This document shows positions 61,251 to 64,000 of a stretch of 64,000 nucleotides of DNA, piece after piece; the stretch's first letter is position 1; each line of letters begins with the position of its first letter. The notes under the pieces were generated by a model. It worked only from the letters and a program-made list of their open reading frames with translations, did no database searches and was not told the origin of the DNA. The translations under genes were made by a program, and so were the position numbers. Source of the DNA: Heliopora coerulea (taxonomy: Eukaryota; Cnidaria; Anthozoa; Scleralcyonacea; Helioporidae); NCBI GenBank assembly GCA_030142905.1, contig JASJOG010000053.1, positions 826,501 to 890,500 of the forward strand. The letters run 5' to 3'.

Positions 61251-64000
61251 TAAAAATTATTCATTCCTTTCTCTTTATTTTCGTGAAGAATTCGTTTCTT
61301 ATTGAAAAGACGTCGTCATTGAAGTTAACGTCGTAGAGACTTGTCCTACCTAATATGCAAGATTTCCCTAGCTCAACAGAGTCTTTGACGAGGATTGCCA
61401 AGGTTAAACCCACCTCCCACATGCGTCGGAACAATCCCCTGTTCGTTTAGTTGTTTGCTACCGAACTTAAATGATGACGTGTCCTTTTTTCGCGACAGTT
61501 AACCGTGGATTGAACGAAAAGCTACACGTACAAGTACATTCCCAAACGTTATAAATAGAATCTTTGGCTTAGTTTCACATTTTTTTCGCTCTCTTTCATG
61601 TTTGCATTGGTTGTACGCGTGTCAAATATGGTTAAACTCTCAAACTCGTCCAGATTTGTCTGTTTTTCGTTTCCCTTTGTAAAGGTGTCCACAACCGTGA
61701 CCATTGTTAATTAAATATTGTGAGACTATGAATATGATGACGAATATCGTCCCAGCAAGTAGCTGAAGTGTCCACGGGGGAGTGTGAGGGGTGTAATCGA
61801 ATTACAGATTTCCTTTCTTCTTTAACGTGCTGAAGTAAAATCACAGTGAACGAAATGACTATAAGGAGTTTGAGGAAACTTCGAGCAAGTAACTTACAAG
61901 GATTCGTGAGATCTAGAAGTGTTTGGAGCCGGTAGTCGATGAGGCGATTCCCATCATTTCCTGGCGGGATAAAGGGAATATTCTTTCCCTGTTCATAACA
62001 TTTCCGTTAGTCTACTTTATGGTTTACTCTTTGACTTCATTTTGACGTTCTTCTCAGAGTATGACAAGGTCAAGAAGCTGCAAGTGTCAGCGTACAAAAA
62101 CTTTGTACAGTCATAAAGTATCGTGAATCTAGTCACGTTTGACAGCTCGTAAAGTAGGTGAAACGATCTTCCTCTATCCACACCACTTTCATTTCAAAAT
62201 TTTTGAAAGCTTTTCTTCATAAGTGTTATACCAACAGTAATATTAAAAATAGAGAACGGCGTGGGAAGCTATGATCGAAGTAAGAAAGTATAAAATACGT
62301 AATGCTCTACCAGCAAACGAGGAACTGACGGTTCGTGAGAATGCCTGATCAATGGCTTCAGCTCAAAATGCCAGTACTTCGTTTTCTCGTAATTTGGCAA
62401 AGCATTACATTTTCTTTTTCACCCGATAAAAGACGTTGGCCTCTTGGTTTTTCGTCTGCTATGTTCTGATAGAATAGAAGAGTGAAATAAAGTAGAGCAG
62501 AGTAGGATAGGAACAAAGAAAGTATAATGAAGTAACAACAGAATCTGTGTTCTTTCAAACTTTGCACTAAGTAATGATTGATTTATTCCCAGTAATTTGT
62601 AGATACTTTCATGTTATTTTATGGATAGTACATGACCGTTTGTATTTGACAACGTCAACTGATTTTGCTAACGATAACCGCAAAATCACTGCCTACAGTC
62701 AAGTACAAGCAGTTATGCTCGGAAGACTTCCCGGGCAAACGGGACGAAAGCTCAGCAAATAAGTATGTACAAAGACAAGACGTATCTACAAATTACTGAG
62801 AACGAGTCAGTAACAGACTCTGTCGGACGAACAAAGTTTGATCTGAAGCTGATGCGTTTAAACCCATGCCACAATCATTGTCCCCAAATGCGGCAAAATC
62901 TAACATCATATCATAGATGGAATGCTGCGAGTGAAGTTCTCACCGTGCGTGATCGAATTTAAAGGTAGGACTCGTTGACATTTTATCCTGATGAAAGTCA
63001 TTCGCTCGCAACGTAAATATCTTGTTTTCTCGTTTTTTGGCAGACTAGTACATTACCTTTAAAGTTTTCAAAAACATGTAACGTGACCAGTACTCCTCTA
63101 ATTTTAGATAAAAGATGTCAGTTGATTTCAAAGCAATGGATTTCAGACAGCGTCGACACTTACCTAAGATAGTCTATTTCGTTGATTTTTAACTCGGTCA
63201 GTTCTGAAGATTAAACCAATACTTAGATTCACATAGTGCATGTTTTTGGATTGGTTTTACGAAAGACAACCAGCAACTGTATCCCGACAGAATATTCGTA
63301 GAAAGGATTTGATGCTTTCTAATCTAGCTGCAGCATGAAAACGCGACTGCATTACAATAACAAAATCTATAAATACAAGAACAACCTTGTTCATTTATTG
63401 ACGGTAATGGCACAGACGTCGAATATGCGTCATATTTTTTTTTAACCATCATCTTCTCGAATTACAAGTGGCATCAAACGTGACGTAAAAAGACGAACTG
63501 AAATAATTCAGAAACACCACATAAAGCGATTAATGTCTTCCACGCTTTTCATATTATGGACTCTGAACATTATCAAAGCAGTATATCGAAGTGATGCAGT
63601 CCAGCGTCAACGGCCGAAAACTTATAACGCGGCGTTTGCACAAAGTTGCTTGGTCCATTCACGTGACACAGTCGGGTCGAGTTAGATTAGCAATTGTCAA
63701 AGTTTTTGCTTCACAGTGAAACTGTGTCCCGTTCAAAACCTTTCGTTTAAAAATGATGTACAACTCATTTTCATATATCAGGTTTTGATCCAGGGTTTTG
63801 ACCCTTCTTTAAGAAAAGGGAAAGAACAAGATGGAAATACAGCATTCGAAGCACTTGAGCTCGGCCCAAAAAAATGTGAAATAACACGACTCAAATGGAT
63901 TATTAATATCCTTTTTTGCGTAATGCTTGAGAAGAACAAGGAAACACTTTTAGCACTGGAACACTGCCATTGGGTTTCTTTTGACGTGAATTCTTTTTTT
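61251..64000. other. Terminal 2.7 kb without recognised genes
   Basis: The stretch at 61309-61360 resembles 4479-4533 (GACGTCGTC..ACGTCGTAGA). No exon, RNA gene or clear element was otherwise supported. Confidence 0.45.

Overview
The window is eukaryotic nuclear DNA: AT-rich, with GT-AG introns, long non-coding stretches, microsatellites and many small inverted-repeat elements. The repeats and the gene set (ornithine decarboxylase, a 26/29-kDa-type cysteine proteinase, and a DDX43-like helicase that has both a KH domain and a zinc knuckle) suggest an invertebrate, most likely an anthozoan cnidarian such as a stony coral. That placement is inference; no ribosomal or mitochondrial marker is present.

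Layout. 1-8186 (+): the 3' part of an ornithine decarboxylase gene (seven exons). One intron holds a tandem array of six tRNA-like units. 10379-16013 (+): a complete nine-exon gene for a secreted papain-family proteinase (582 aa). 17223-24400 (-): a two-exon gene for a small secreted protein (191 aa) with an anaphylatoxin-like six-cysteine pattern; its exons are 6.6 kb apart. 29117-45514 (+): a complete 23-exon DDX43-like RNA helicase gene (750 aa). 47577-56028 (-): a C2H2 zinc-finger gene of six phase-1-linked exons (1333 aa if read through, or 611 aa if it ends at an early stop). 56029-64000: no supportable gene, only repeats.

The exon models were built by reading splice sites and checking phase at every junction. 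All junctions keep frame and give proteins that resemble known families. The five genes have no obvious common pathway: polyamine synthesis, extracellular or lysosomal proteolysis, a secreted ligand- or matrix-like protein, RNA remodelling (often germline), and transcriptional regulation. Proteinase and small secreted gene are convergent, secreted gene and helicase are divergent, helicase and zinc-finger gene are convergent.

Mobile DNA is mostly non-autonomous: piggyBac-type elements with TTAA target sites, a Tigger/pogo-type element with TA target sites, several hairpin MITEs (one inserted exactly at a splice donor, with the donor copied in the target-site duplication), tRNA-derived SINEs, and a truncated LINE 3' end. 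Large (TTG)n-like arrays sit in introns of both the helicase and the zinc-finger gene, in the same transcriptional sense. I found no clearly new multi-gene system; the best leads are listed as findings.
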